This document shows positions 35,785-43,401 of a stretch of 64,000 bases of DNA, piece by piece; position 1 is the stretch's first letter; each line of letters opens with the position of its first letter. The notes below the pieces were generated by a model. The model was not told the origin of the DNA. It was given only the letters and a program-made list of their open reading frames with translations, and made no database searches. Both the position numbers and the translations under genes were made by a program. The stretch is taken from assembly GCA_017991315.1 (NCBI GenBank), contig JAGOQS010000001.1, positions 1 through 64,000 on the forward strand. Direction: 5' to 3'. Origin of the DNA: Ferrovibrio sp. (GTDB lineage Bacteria > Pseudomonadota > Alphaproteobacteria > Ferrovibrionales > Ferrovibrionaceae).

Positions 35785-36281
35785 ACCAGCTTCACCACGC
35801 CGTTGGGATAGGGCGTCGATAGCGCCAGGCGCAAGCGGTTCTGCGGCCCGGTATCGCGCTGGAACAGCGGGATGCCGCCGCCCAGTGTCACCGGAATCAG
35901 GAACAGTTCCAGGCGGTCGACGGCGTCGATGCCGAGGAAGCCCTCCAGCAACTGCGTACCGCCGCAGAGCCATACGTCATGGCCCAGGCCGCGCAATTCG
36001 TCTGCCAGTTCGCGGAAGCGGGCTGGCCGGGTTTCGACGCCGGCCGGTGCCGAGATCAGCGGTCTGCTGGTCACCACCAGCACGCGCTTGCCCTTGTAGG
36101 GCCATTCCGGGAAAAGCAGCACCTGGTCATAGGTGGTGCGGCCCATCACGATGGTGCCGATCTCGTTGATGAAGGATTTGTAGCCATAATCCTCGGCATC
36201 GAAGGGCTTCAGCCATTCGATGCCGCCATCGGCAGTGGCGATATAGCCATCCAGGCTGGAGGCGATATAACAGCGGATCAT
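35769..36281 (-). CDS. Dihydrofolate reductase family (RibD C-terminal-like) protein
   Basis: A 170-residue reductase-fold protein: MIRCYIASSLDGYIATADGGIEWL, IGTIVMGRTTYDQVL and VWLCGGTQLLEGFL match the YyaP/YwjB-type DHFR-like family that binds NADPH. True folate reduction is unlikely; the substrate is unknown. The ATG overlaps the stop of the FAD-linked dehydrogenase gene (ATGA at 36278-36281), so they are co-translated. Confidence 0.85.
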   Translation of the reverse strand: MIRCYIASSLDGYIATADGGIEWLKPFDAEDYGYKSFINEIGTIVMGRTTYDQVLLFPEWPYKGKRVLVVTSRPLISAPAGVETRPARFRELADELRGLGHDVWLCGGTQLLEGFLGIDAVDRLELFLIPVTLGGGIPLFQRDTGPQNRLRLALSTPYPNGVVKLVYDFT

Positions 36282-37702
36282 GGGTTCACCACCTTACCCG
36301 GATTCAGGATGTTGTCGGGATCAAAGGCGCGCTTGATCTTGCGCATCATCTCGATCTCGATGGGCGATTTGTAATGCACGATTTCGTCGATCTTCATGCG
36401 GCCGACGCCATGTTCGGCGGAGATCGAGCCGTTCATGCCGTGTGCGATATCGTGCACGATCTGGTGCACGTCGTCCCACAGCGCCATGAATTTCGCTCTC
36501 TCCCAGCCCACCGGCTGCGACAGGTTGAAATGCACGTTGCCGTCGCCGATATGGCCGAAAGTCACCACGCGCACGCCCGCGATATGGGCCTCCACCGCCT
36601 TGGTCGCCTGCGCGATGAAATCCGGCATGCGCGATACCGGCACCGAGATGTCGCATTTGATCGAGCCGCCTTCGGGCCGCTGCGAATTCGACAGCAGCTC
36701 ACGCAGTTTCCAGAAGGCCGCGCGCTGGGTTTCCGATTGCGCGATGGCGGCATCCAGCACCAGGCCGGCCTCGAAGCCATCGCCGAGCACGGCCTCCATC
36801 GTAGTGCCGATCGAGCCATCGTCGCTGCCCGAGGAGAATTCCATCAGCACATACCAGTCATAGCGCGCCGCAATCGGGTCGCTGGTGCCTGGATTGTGCT
36901 TCAGCGCGAAATCCAGCGGCAGCCGTCCGATCAGCTCGAAGCCGGTCACCTGGCCGCCGCTCATCGCCTTGGCCTTGGCCAGCAATTCGATGGCCGCCGA
37001 AGGATCACGTATGGCGGTGAAGGCGGTGGCGGTGGCCTTCGGCAGCGGGTGCAGTTTCAGCACGGCGGCGGTGATGATGCCAAGCGTGCCTTCGCCGCCG
37101 ATGAACAGGTCCTTGAGGTCGTAGCCGGTATTGTCCTTGCGCAGGCCGCGCAGGCCATCCCATACTTGGCCATCGGCCAGCACCACTTCCAGGCCCAGCG
37201 CCAGTTCGCGCGTGTTGCCATAGCGCAGCACGGCATTGCCGCCGGCATTGGTGGAAAGGTTGCCGCCGATGGTGCAACTACCTTCCGAACCGATGGAGAG
37301 CGGGAACAGGCGGTCGGCATCGCGCGCCGCCTGCTGCACCTGCGCCAGCACGCAGCCGGCTTCCACGGTGATGGTGTCGTTCAGCGCATCCAAGGCGCGG
37401 ATCTTGTTCATGCGCTGCAGCGACACGATGATCTCGTCATTGCCCATGAACGGGATGCTGCCGCCGACCAGGCCGGTATTGCCGCCCTGCGGCACCAGCT
37501 TGGTGCGGGTTTCGCGCGCCAGCTTCACGATGGCGGCCACTTCCGCGGTGCTGGCCGGGCGCAGCATCAGCGGCGTGATGCCGCTATAAATGTCGCGCGG
37601 CTCCACCAGATGCGGTGCCAGGATATCGGGATCGGACACCCAGCCCTTGGGGCCGACGATGTCACGGAAACGGTTCAGAAGTTCGGGTGCAAGCGCGGTC
37701 AT
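36278..37702 (-). CDS. FAD-linked D-2-hydroxyacid dehydrogenase (GlcD/D2HGDH-like)
   Basis: A 474-residue flavoenzyme. The FAD-binding PCMH domain shows PQGGNTGLVGGSIP (from residue 71), EGSCTIGGNLSTNAGGNAVLRYG (quoted part: GGNLSTNAGGN) and GGEGTLGIITAAVLKL; the C-terminal FAD-oxidase domain has FGHIGDGNVHFNL and EHGVGRMK. Likely substrates are D-2-hydroxyglutarate, D-lactate or glycolate. It sits ten bases downstream of tsaC on the same strand, a pairing frequent in Alphaproteobacteria. Confidence 0.92.
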   Translation of the reverse strand: MTALAPELLNRFRDIVGPKGWVSDPDILAPHLVEPRDIYSGITPLMLRPASTAEVAAIVKLARETRTKLVPQGGNTGLVGGSIPFMGNDEIIVSLQRMNKIRALDALNDTITVEAGCVLAQVQQAARDADRLFPLSIGSEGSCTIGGNLSTNAGGNAVLRYGNTRELALGLEVVLADGQVWDGLRGLRKDNTGYDLKDLFIGGEGTLGIITAAVLKLHPLPKATATAFTAIRDPSAAIELLAKAKAMSGGQVTGFELIGRLPLDFALKHNPGTSDPIAARYDWYVLMEFSSGSDDGSIGTTMEAVLGDGFEAGLVLDAAIAQSETQRAAFWKLRELLSNSQRPEGGSIKCDISVPVSRMPDFIAQATKAVEAHIAGVRVVTFGHIGDGNVHFNLSQPVGWERAKFMALWDDVHQIVHDIAHGMNGSISAEHGVGRMKIDEIVHYKSPIEIEMMRKIKRAFDPDNILNPGKVVNP

Positions 37703-37712
37703 GACGCGCCGA

Positions 37713-38651
37713 TTATCGCCCGCGCGCCGCGCGCCGTAAACGGTCGAGGATCGCCACGCCCAGGCCTTGTTCCGGCAGGGGCATCACGGCGATGCCGTCC
37801 AGATCGTCCCGGTCCAGGGCATGCAGGCCGGCATAAAGTTTCTGCGCCGCCTCGGCGAGATCGCCGCTTTCGCTCAACGGATAGTATGCCGCGAAACCGG
37901 GCAGGGCAGGGCCGAAGCTTAAGAGCCCCTCGCGGCCCTGGGGGGCGGTTGCATCCAGCCGCACCGGTCGGCCCGGCGCGTAATGCTTCAGCAGCATGCC
38001 GGGGCTTTCCAGCTTGCCATGGGTGGGAAGCTTCAGCTTCTGCCCGAGTGCAGCCTCGATGGCCTCGGCGGCAATGCCGCCCGGCCGCAGCAATAATGTG
38101 TCCGGCCCGCTGAGGCCGATCACGGTCGATTCCAGCCCCACCGGGCAGGCGCCCCCATCCACCACCGGCATTTCAGCCCCCAGACTGTCCCAGACATGCT
38201 GCGCCGTGGTCGGCGAGACATGGCCGGAGCGGTTGGCCGAGGGCGCCGCCACCGGGCGGCCGAGCTGGGCCAAGATGGCATGGGCAATAGGGTGGGCGGG
38301 GATGCGGATGGCCAGGCTGGGCAGGCCGGCCGACACGGTTTCGGCCACCGGGCAGCCGGGCTTGCGCGGCAGCACCAGAGTCAGCGGGCCGGGCCAGAAG
38401 GCTTGAGCCAGCGCCCGGGCGCGCTCGTCGGTTTCCACCAGATCGTGCAACTGGCTGAAATCCGCCACATGGCTGATCAGCGGGTTGAAGCTGGGCCGGC
38501 CCTTGGCGGCGAAAATCTTCGCTACCGCCGCCGGATTGGTGGCATCGGCGGCAAGGCCGTAGACGGTCTCGGTCGGTATCGCCACCACTTCGCCCTGGGC
38601 CAGCAGGCGGGCGGCCGCGTCGGGCGTGATGGATGTCGTAGCGTCAGCCAT
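37713..38651 (-). CDS. tsaC: TsaC/Sua5, L-threonylcarbamoyladenylate synthase
   Basis: Makes the threonylcarbamoyl-AMP used for t6A37 in ANN-decoding tRNAs. The 312-residue protein is the long Sua5 form: YrdC domain with GEVVAIPTETVYGLAADA, KGRPSFNPLISHV, RPVAAPSANRSGHVSPTTAQHV and the GLESTVIGL element, then a C-terminal Sua5 domain after SPGMLLKHYAPG. The ATG at 38651 begins shortly before the YrdC fold; an open frame continues far upstream but into antisense sequence of the next gene. Confidence 0.95.
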   Translation of the reverse strand: MADATTSITPDAAARLLAQGEVVAIPTETVYGLAADATNPAAVAKIFAAKGRPSFNPLISHVADFSQLHDLVETDERARALAQAFWPGPLTLVLPRKPGCPVAETVSAGLPSLAIRIPAHPIAHAILAQLGRPVAAPSANRSGHVSPTTAQHVWDSLGAEMPVVDGGACPVGLESTVIGLSGPDTLLLRPGGIAAEAIEAALGQKLKLPTHGKLESPGMLLKHYAPGRPVRLDATAPQGREGLLSFGPALPGFAAYYPLSESGDLAEAAQKLYAGLHALDRDDLDGIAVMPLPEQGLGVAILDRLRRAARGR

Positions 38652-38762
38652 GGCGCGATTGTGTAGCCGCAACCGGCCGGTGTTACCAGTCCTGGGCTTG
38701 CTCGCCGCCTCAGTCCATATTATCACCCTGCAAATCAAACAGTCGTTCGAGGAGACCCCGCC

Positions 38763-40556
38763 ATGACCTACACCGCGCCGATCAAGGATATGCGTTTCGT
38801 GCTGGAACAGGTGGCGGGCCTGCAGCAATTGAGCGGCCTGCCGGGCCTGGGCAATGCCGAGCCGGAAACCGCGGCGGCGGTGCTGGAGGAGGCGGCGAAA
38901 TTCGCCACCGGCGTGCTGGCGCCGCTGAACCGCATCGGCGATCAGCAGGGTTCCCGCGTCGAGAACGGCACCGTGCGCACGGCGGATGGTTTCGCCGAGG
39001 CCTACAAGCAGTTCGCCGAGGCCGGCTGGAATGGCATGCCCTTCGCCGAGGAAATCGGCGGCGGCGCGATTCCCTGGGCCGTCACCATGGCGGTGCAGGA
39101 AATGGTGCAGGCGTCGAATCTGTCCTTCTCGCTCTGCCCGCTGCTCACCCAGGGCGCGATTGATGCCATCATCGCCCATGGCACGCCGGAACAGCAGGCG
39201 ATGTATCTGCCGAAGATGGTGGCCGGCACCTGGACCGGCACCATGAACCTGACCGAGCCGCAGGCCGGCTCCGATGTCGGCGCGCTGAAGTCGAAGGCGG
39301 TGCCGAATGGCGACGGCACCTACCGCATCACCGGCACCAAGATTTTCATCACCTATGGCGAACACCAGATGGCCGAGAATATCGTGCATCTGGTGCTGGC
39401 CCGCCTGCCGGGTGCGCCGGCCGGCACCAAGGGCATCTCGCTGTTCATCGTGCCGAAATACATCCCGAAGGCCGATGGCAGCTTGGGCCGCCGCAACGAC
39501 CTGCGCGTCGTGTCGGTGGAACACAAGCTCGGCATCCATGCCAGCCCGACCTGCGTCATGTCCTATGGCGACAATGACGAATGCATCGGCTGGCTGCTCG
39601 GCGCCGAGAACCAGGGCATGCGCTGCATGTTCACCATGATGAATAATGCCCGCCTCAGCGTCGGCTGCCAGGGCCTGGCGATTGCCGAGCGCGCCTTCCA
39701 GCAGGCGCTTTCCTATGCCGAGGGCCGCAAGCAGGGCCGCCATCCCGGCATGAATGCCGAACAGCATGTGGCGATCATCGAACACGCCGATGTGCGCCGC
39801 AACCTGATGCTGATGAAGACCCAGACCGAGGCGTTGCGCGCGCTGATCTACCTCAACGCCGCCAGCATCGACCGCGCGCATCACGACACCGACAAGGACA
39901 AGGCCGCTGACGCCAAGGCGCTGGTGGAATTGCTCACGCCGCTGTCGAAGGGCTGGGCCACCGATGTTGGCGTCGAAGTCGCTTCCATCGGCGTGCAGAT
40001 TCATGGCGGCATGGGCTTCATCGAGGAGACCGGTGCCGCGCAGCATTACCGCGATGCCCGCATCCTGCCGATCTATGAAGGCACCAACGGCATCCAGGCC
40101 ATCGACCTGGTGACGCGCAAGCTCGGCCTGCAGGGCGGCGATGCCGTGAAGCGGCTGTTCGCCGAGATCGAGGCCACCGTGAAGCAACTCGGCACCGCCG
40201 GCGAGGGCTTCGCTTCCGTGCAGCGCGAATTGTCGCGCGCGCTGGCAGCCCTGGTGAAGGCATCCTTGTGGATGGCCGGCACGCTCGCCAAGGATGCCAA
40301 CGCGGCACTTTCGGGCGCCACGCCGTATCACCGCGCTTTCTCGGAAACCGTTGGCGGCTGGCTGCTGGCCAAGCTGGCGCTGGCGGCCAAGGCGGAAATC
40401 GCAGCCGGCAGCACCGATCCGTATTTCGCCGCCAAGATTCTCTCCGCGCGCTTCTATGCCGAGCAGGTGCTGACCGCAGTGGAAGGCCGCTGCCTCGGCG
40501 CCATGGAAGGCGCCAAGGATCTCGCCCAGGTGACGCCGGATCTGCTGCGCGCCTGA
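38763..40556 (+). CDS. Acyl-CoA dehydrogenase (C-terminally extended, DmdC-like family)
   Basis: A 597-residue FAD enzyme beginning MTYTAPIKDMRFVL, as in the extended family that includes 3-methylmercaptopropionyl-CoA dehydrogenase. FAD/substrate blocks LTEPQAGSDVG and ITGTKIFIT are present, with the catalytic base E439 in YEGTNGIQAIDL and a C-terminal extension of about 120 residues. Exact chain-length specificity cannot be told. GAGGAG lies ten bases before the ATG. Divergent from tsaC; convergent with the cyclic-nucleotide-domain gene three bases away. Confidence 0.92.
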   Translation: MTYTAPIKDMRFVLEQVAGLQQLSGLPGLGNAEPETAAAVLEEAAKFATGVLAPLNRIGDQQGSRVENGTVRTADGFAEAYKQFAEAGWNGMPFAEEIGGGAIPWAVTMAVQEMVQASNLSFSLCPLLTQGAIDAIIAHGTPEQQAMYLPKMVAGTWTGTMNLTEPQAGSDVGALKSKAVPNGDGTYRITGTKIFITYGEHQMAENIVHLVLARLPGAPAGTKGISLFIVPKYIPKADGSLGRRNDLRVVSVEHKLGIHASPTCVMSYGDNDECIGWLLGAENQGMRCMFTMMNNARLSVGCQGLAIAERAFQQALSYAEGRKQGRHPGMNAEQHVAIIEHADVRRNLMLMKTQTEALRALIYLNAASIDRAHHDTDKDKAADAKALVELLTPLSKGWATDVGVEVASIGVQIHGGMGFIEETGAAQHYRDARILPIYEGTNGIQAIDLVTRKLGLQGGDAVKRLFAEIEATVKQLGTAGEGFASVQRELSRALAALVKASLWMAGTLAKDANAALSGATPYHRAFSETVGGWLLAKLALAAKAEIAAGSTDPYFAAKILSARFYAEQVLTAVEGRCLGAMEGAKDLAQVTPDLLRA

Positions 40557-40559
40557 AGT

Positions 40560-41366
40560 CTAGGAGCGCGGCGGGTTTTTCAGCCGCGCCTTGATCACAT
40601 CGGCCAGCGCGGCGGCTTCCACCGGCTGGTCGACCAGATCGTCGACTTCCTTCGGGTTGAAGCTCACCGGCTTGCCATCGGCGCGGCCGATCAGCACGAA
40701 GCCGGGGCGCGGCTTCGCCAGTTTCATGGCGATCAGCTTGGCCAGCGCCGGGCCGTCATCCTCGCTGGCGGTCGCCACCGCCACCACGATGGCTGGCTTG
40801 GCGCTGCCCTGTAGCGCCGGCCATGCCTTGCTGCCATTGGGATAGAGTGTCAGTTCGCAGCCCGCATCGCGTGCCGCCTTGCTCAGCAGCGCGGCAATCG
40901 CCGCCTTGTTGGTGACACCAACCATGGTTGGGCCGCCGCGCGGCCGCTCCGGTTCGTTGAGGCCGGAAAGCTCGACGGCGCTTTCAGCCGCCGCCGCATG
41001 CTGCTGGTTGGCGCTGCGCAGCCGCTTGGCATAGGCATTGAGCAGTCCGCGCAGCACCGGATCGGCTTCGCCGACCAGGCGCTGCAGCACGCTGCGGGTG
41101 ATCACGGCGCAGCGCGCGCCCTTCGGGCCAGCCTGCACATGCGCCGAGCGCGGCTGGCCATCGAGCAGCGCCATTTCGCCGACGATCTGTCCGGCTTCAA
41201 TATTGCCGAGCGGCAGCGGCTCGCCATCGGCGCCATCGAGGAACACCTCAAGCCGGCCCTCCAGCACCAGAAAAGCCTCGGCAGCCGCCTCCGGCACCGG
41301 ATCGCCGGCCCGGAAGAGCATTTCGCCCTTGGCGAAATCCTTTATCTGATAAGGGGTTGAGGTCAT
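40560..41366 (-). CDS. Cyclic-nucleotide-binding domain protein with degenerate receiver-like C-terminus
   Basis: 268 residues. Residues 1-125 form a cNMP-binding fold (KGEMLFRAGDPVPEAAAEAFLVLEGRLEV, quoted part GEMLFRAGD; GQIVGEMALLDGQPRSAHV is the phosphate-binding cassette). There is no helix-turn-helix. Residues about 150-265 have the layout of a response-regulator receiver, ending VDDLVDQPVEAAALADVI, but the phosphoacceptor strand reads AIVVAVATASEDDG and the conserved Lys is Gln. This suggests a signalling adaptor. Divergent from the metallo-hydrolase gene, sharing the 86-base region with a MerR-type site. Confidence 0.75.
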   Translation of the reverse strand: MTSTPYQIKDFAKGEMLFRAGDPVPEAAAEAFLVLEGRLEVFLDGADGEPLPLGNIEAGQIVGEMALLDGQPRSAHVQAGPKGARCAVITRSVLQRLVGEADPVLRGLLNAYAKRLRSANQQHAAAAESAVELSGLNEPERPRGGPTMVGVTNKAAIAALLSKAARDAGCELTLYPNGSKAWPALQGSAKPAIVVAVATASEDDGPALAKLIAMKLAKPRPGFVLIGRADGKPVSFNPKEVDDLVDQPVEAAALADVIKARLKNPPRS

Positions 41367-41370
41367 GCCA

Positions 41371-41400
41371 TTGACGCTAACGTTAACGTCACCCTATATT
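41371..41400 (+). promoter_or_regulatory. MerR-type (LiuR-like) operator in a long-spacer promoter
   Basis: TGACGCTAACGTTAACGTCA (41372-41391) is a 20-bp palindrome with one mismatched pair. It fills the 18-base spacer between a -35 TTGACG (41371-41376) and a -10 TATATT (41395-41400), the layout used by MerR-family activators. The sequence resembles sites I recall for LiuR, which controls branched-chain and acyl-CoA catabolism in proteobacteria. It would drive the metallo-hydrolase-SDR pair. Confidence 0.6.
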
Positions 41401-41452
41401 ATCCATAACAACGTCATAATATTCTCCCGACAGACTGCAAGGAAATCCAACC

Positions 41453-42535
41453 GTGTCCGAGCTGCAAGAGCGCGAAATCGGCTTGAGCTACCCATTCGCC
41501 GGGCATCCGCAAGGCCCGCGCCCCGGGGATGCCGAGGTTTACGAACTGCGTCCTGGCGCGCTGTGGCTGCGCATGCCGATCCCCATTCCCGGCCTAGACT
41601 ACATCAATCTCTGGCTGTTGCGCGATGGCGAAGGTTGGACCGTGGTGGATACCGGTTTCCGCTCTGCCAAACTGCAGGCGCTCTGGGAACAGGTGTTCGA
41701 GCGCCATCTCGGCGGCCTGCCGATCACCCGCATCATCTGCACCCATTTCCATCCCGACCATATTGGCCTCGCCGGCTGGCTGCATGAACGCTGGCAGGCG
41801 CCACTCTGGATGACGCTGGGCGAGTGGAGCTTCGGCCGCATGCTGATGCTCGACAGCCTGCCGGAAGTGCCGGCGGAAGTGATCGACTTCTATCAGCGCA
41901 TGGGCTTCAGCCCAGAGCAGATGGAGAAGATCAAGGCCAGCGGCTTCGGCAATTTCCGCAAGGCGGTGGGCGAGATCCCGCGCTACTACCACCGCATGGT
42001 GGAAGGCGACACCGTGCGCATCGGCAACCATGATTGGCGCGTCATCATCGGGCGCGGCCATTCGCCGGAACATGCCAGCCTGTATTGCGCTGATCTCAAC
42101 CTGCTGATTTCCGGCGACCAGGTGCTGCCGCGCATCAGCCCGCATATCGGCGTCTATCCCGGTGAGCCGGATGCCGCGTCGTTGACGCTGTATCTCAAGT
42201 CCTTCGACCGCTTTGCCGACCTGCCGGCGGATGTCTGGGTGCTGCCGGCCCATGGCGACGTGTTCGTCGGCCTGCACGCCCGCATCGCCTATCTCAAGCG
42301 CCACCACCAGGAACGCCTGGATATCATCATGCAGGCGCTGGACAAGCCGATGACGGCGCTGGATACCCTGCCGCTGCTGTTCAAGCGCGACATCACCGGA
42401 CATCTGACGCTGGCTGCCGGCGAGGCGGTGGCGCATCTGCATCACCTGATGGAAGAAGGCCTGATCGAGCGCCGGGTCAACGCCGCCGGGGTCTACGAAT
42501 ACAGCCGCCGCCTGCTGGCCGAGGCGGCACAGTAA
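41453..42535 (+). CDS. MBL-fold metallo-hydrolase
   Basis: A 360-residue hydrolase with the metal motif THFHPDH at 97-103, an Asp-Thr-Gly before it (VVDTGFR), and later ligands in GRGHSPEHASLY and SGDQVL. After the beta-lactamase-like domain comes a C-terminal winged-helix-like region (AVAHLHHLMEEGLIERRV), the arrangement of LACTB2-like proteins. The substrate may be an acyl thioester; this is inference from the neighbouring SDR and acyl-CoA genes. GTG start with AAGGAAA ten bases upstream. The SDR gene follows 26 bases later. Confidence 0.87.
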   Translation: MSELQEREIGLSYPFAGHPQGPRPGDAEVYELRPGALWLRMPIPIPGLDYINLWLLRDGEGWTVVDTGFRSAKLQALWEQVFERHLGGLPITRIICTHFHPDHIGLAGWLHERWQAPLWMTLGEWSFGRMLMLDSLPEVPAEVIDFYQRMGFSPEQMEKIKASGFGNFRKAVGEIPRYYHRMVEGDTVRIGNHDWRVIIGRGHSPEHASLYCADLNLLISGDQVLPRISPHIGVYPGEPDAASLTLYLKSFDRFADLPADVWVLPAHGDVFVGLHARIAYLKRHHQERLDIIMQALDKPMTALDTLPLLFKRDITGHLTLAAGEAVAHLHHLMEEGLIERRVNAAGVYEYSRRLLAEAAQ

Positions 42536-42561
42536 AGAACAAAAACCGAGGGGAGGGGCGC

Positions 42562-43386
42562 ATGACGACGCTCAAGGGCAAGACGCTGTTCATCACCGGC
42601 GCCAGCCGGGGCATCGGGCTGGCCATCGCTTTGCGCGCAGCCCGCGATGGCGCCAATATTGTCGTTGCCGCGAAGACCACCGCGCCGCATCCCAAGCTGG
42701 CCGGCACGATCTATTCCGCCGCCGAGGCCATCGAGGCGGCCGGTGGCCAGGCCTTGCCGCTGGTGGTGGATGTGCGCGAAGAAGCGGTGGTGGAAGCCGC
42801 CATGGCGCAGGCTGCCGAACGCTTCGGCGGCATCGACATCCTGATCAACAACGCCTCCGCCATCAGCCTCACCGGCACGCTGGAAACGCCGATGAAGCGG
42901 TTCGACCTGATGCATCAGATCAATCTGCGCGGCACGTATCTGTGTTCGCAGAAGGCTTTGCCCTATCTGTTCAAGGCGCCGAACCCGCATATCCTCACCA
43001 TGTCGCCGCCGCTCAATGTGGAGGAACGCTGGTTCGCGCCGCATGTCGCCTACACCATGGCGAAATTCGGCATGAGCCTCTGCGTGCTCGGCATGGCCGG
43101 CGAATTCCGCGACAAGGGCGTGGCGGTGAACGCGCTGTGGCCGCGCACCGCCGTCGATACCGATGCGATGAACGTGATCACGGGGCCGGATTTCCGCCGC
43201 CGCTGCCGCAAGCCGGAAATCCTCGCCGATGCCGCGCATGCGATCCTCACACGGCAGAGCAAATCCTGCACCGGCAATTTCTTCATCGATGATGACGTAT
43301 TGCGCGAAGCCGGCGTCACCGACTTCGCCATCTACCGCCATGAAGGCGTGGCGGAGAAGGACCTGATCCCGGATTTCTTCGTCTGA
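42562..43386 (+). CDS. Short-chain dehydrogenase/reductase (HSDL2-like)
   Basis: 274 residues; cofactor motif TGASRGIG at 12-19, NNAS, and the catalytic Y164/K168 in YTMAK. The core resembles hydroxysteroid dehydrogenase-like 2 and the citronellol/citronellal-type SDRs (ILTMSPPLN, NALWPRTAVDTDAM). It likely oxidises or reduces a hydroxyacyl or terpenoid alcohol. GAGGGGAGGG precedes the ATG. Second gene of the MerR-site operon; convergent with mcd, 15 bases away. Confidence 0.9.
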   Translation: MTTLKGKTLFITGASRGIGLAIALRAARDGANIVVAAKTTAPHPKLAGTIYSAAEAIEAAGGQALPLVVDVREEAVVEAAMAQAAERFGGIDILINNASAISLTGTLETPMKRFDLMHQINLRGTYLCSQKALPYLFKAPNPHILTMSPPLNVEERWFAPHVAYTMAKFGMSLCVLGMAGEFRDKGVAVNALWPRTAVDTDAMNVITGPDFRRRCRKPEILADAAHAILTRQSKSCTGNFFIDDDVLREAGVTDFAIYRHEGVAEKDLIPDFFV

Positions 43387-43401
43387 CGGCTGGCTCCAGG
43401 C

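Noticed and set aside
36374..38113. 579-codon plus-strand frame opposite the FAD-linked dehydrogenase and tsaC
   Set aside because: Antisense to two clear genes; composition typical of a shadow frame.
38652..40331. Upstream extension of the tsaC frame (an 872-codon open frame in all)
   Set aside because: Everything upstream of 38651 is antisense to the acyl-CoA dehydrogenase gene and has no recognisable fold; only the last 312 codons are TsaC.
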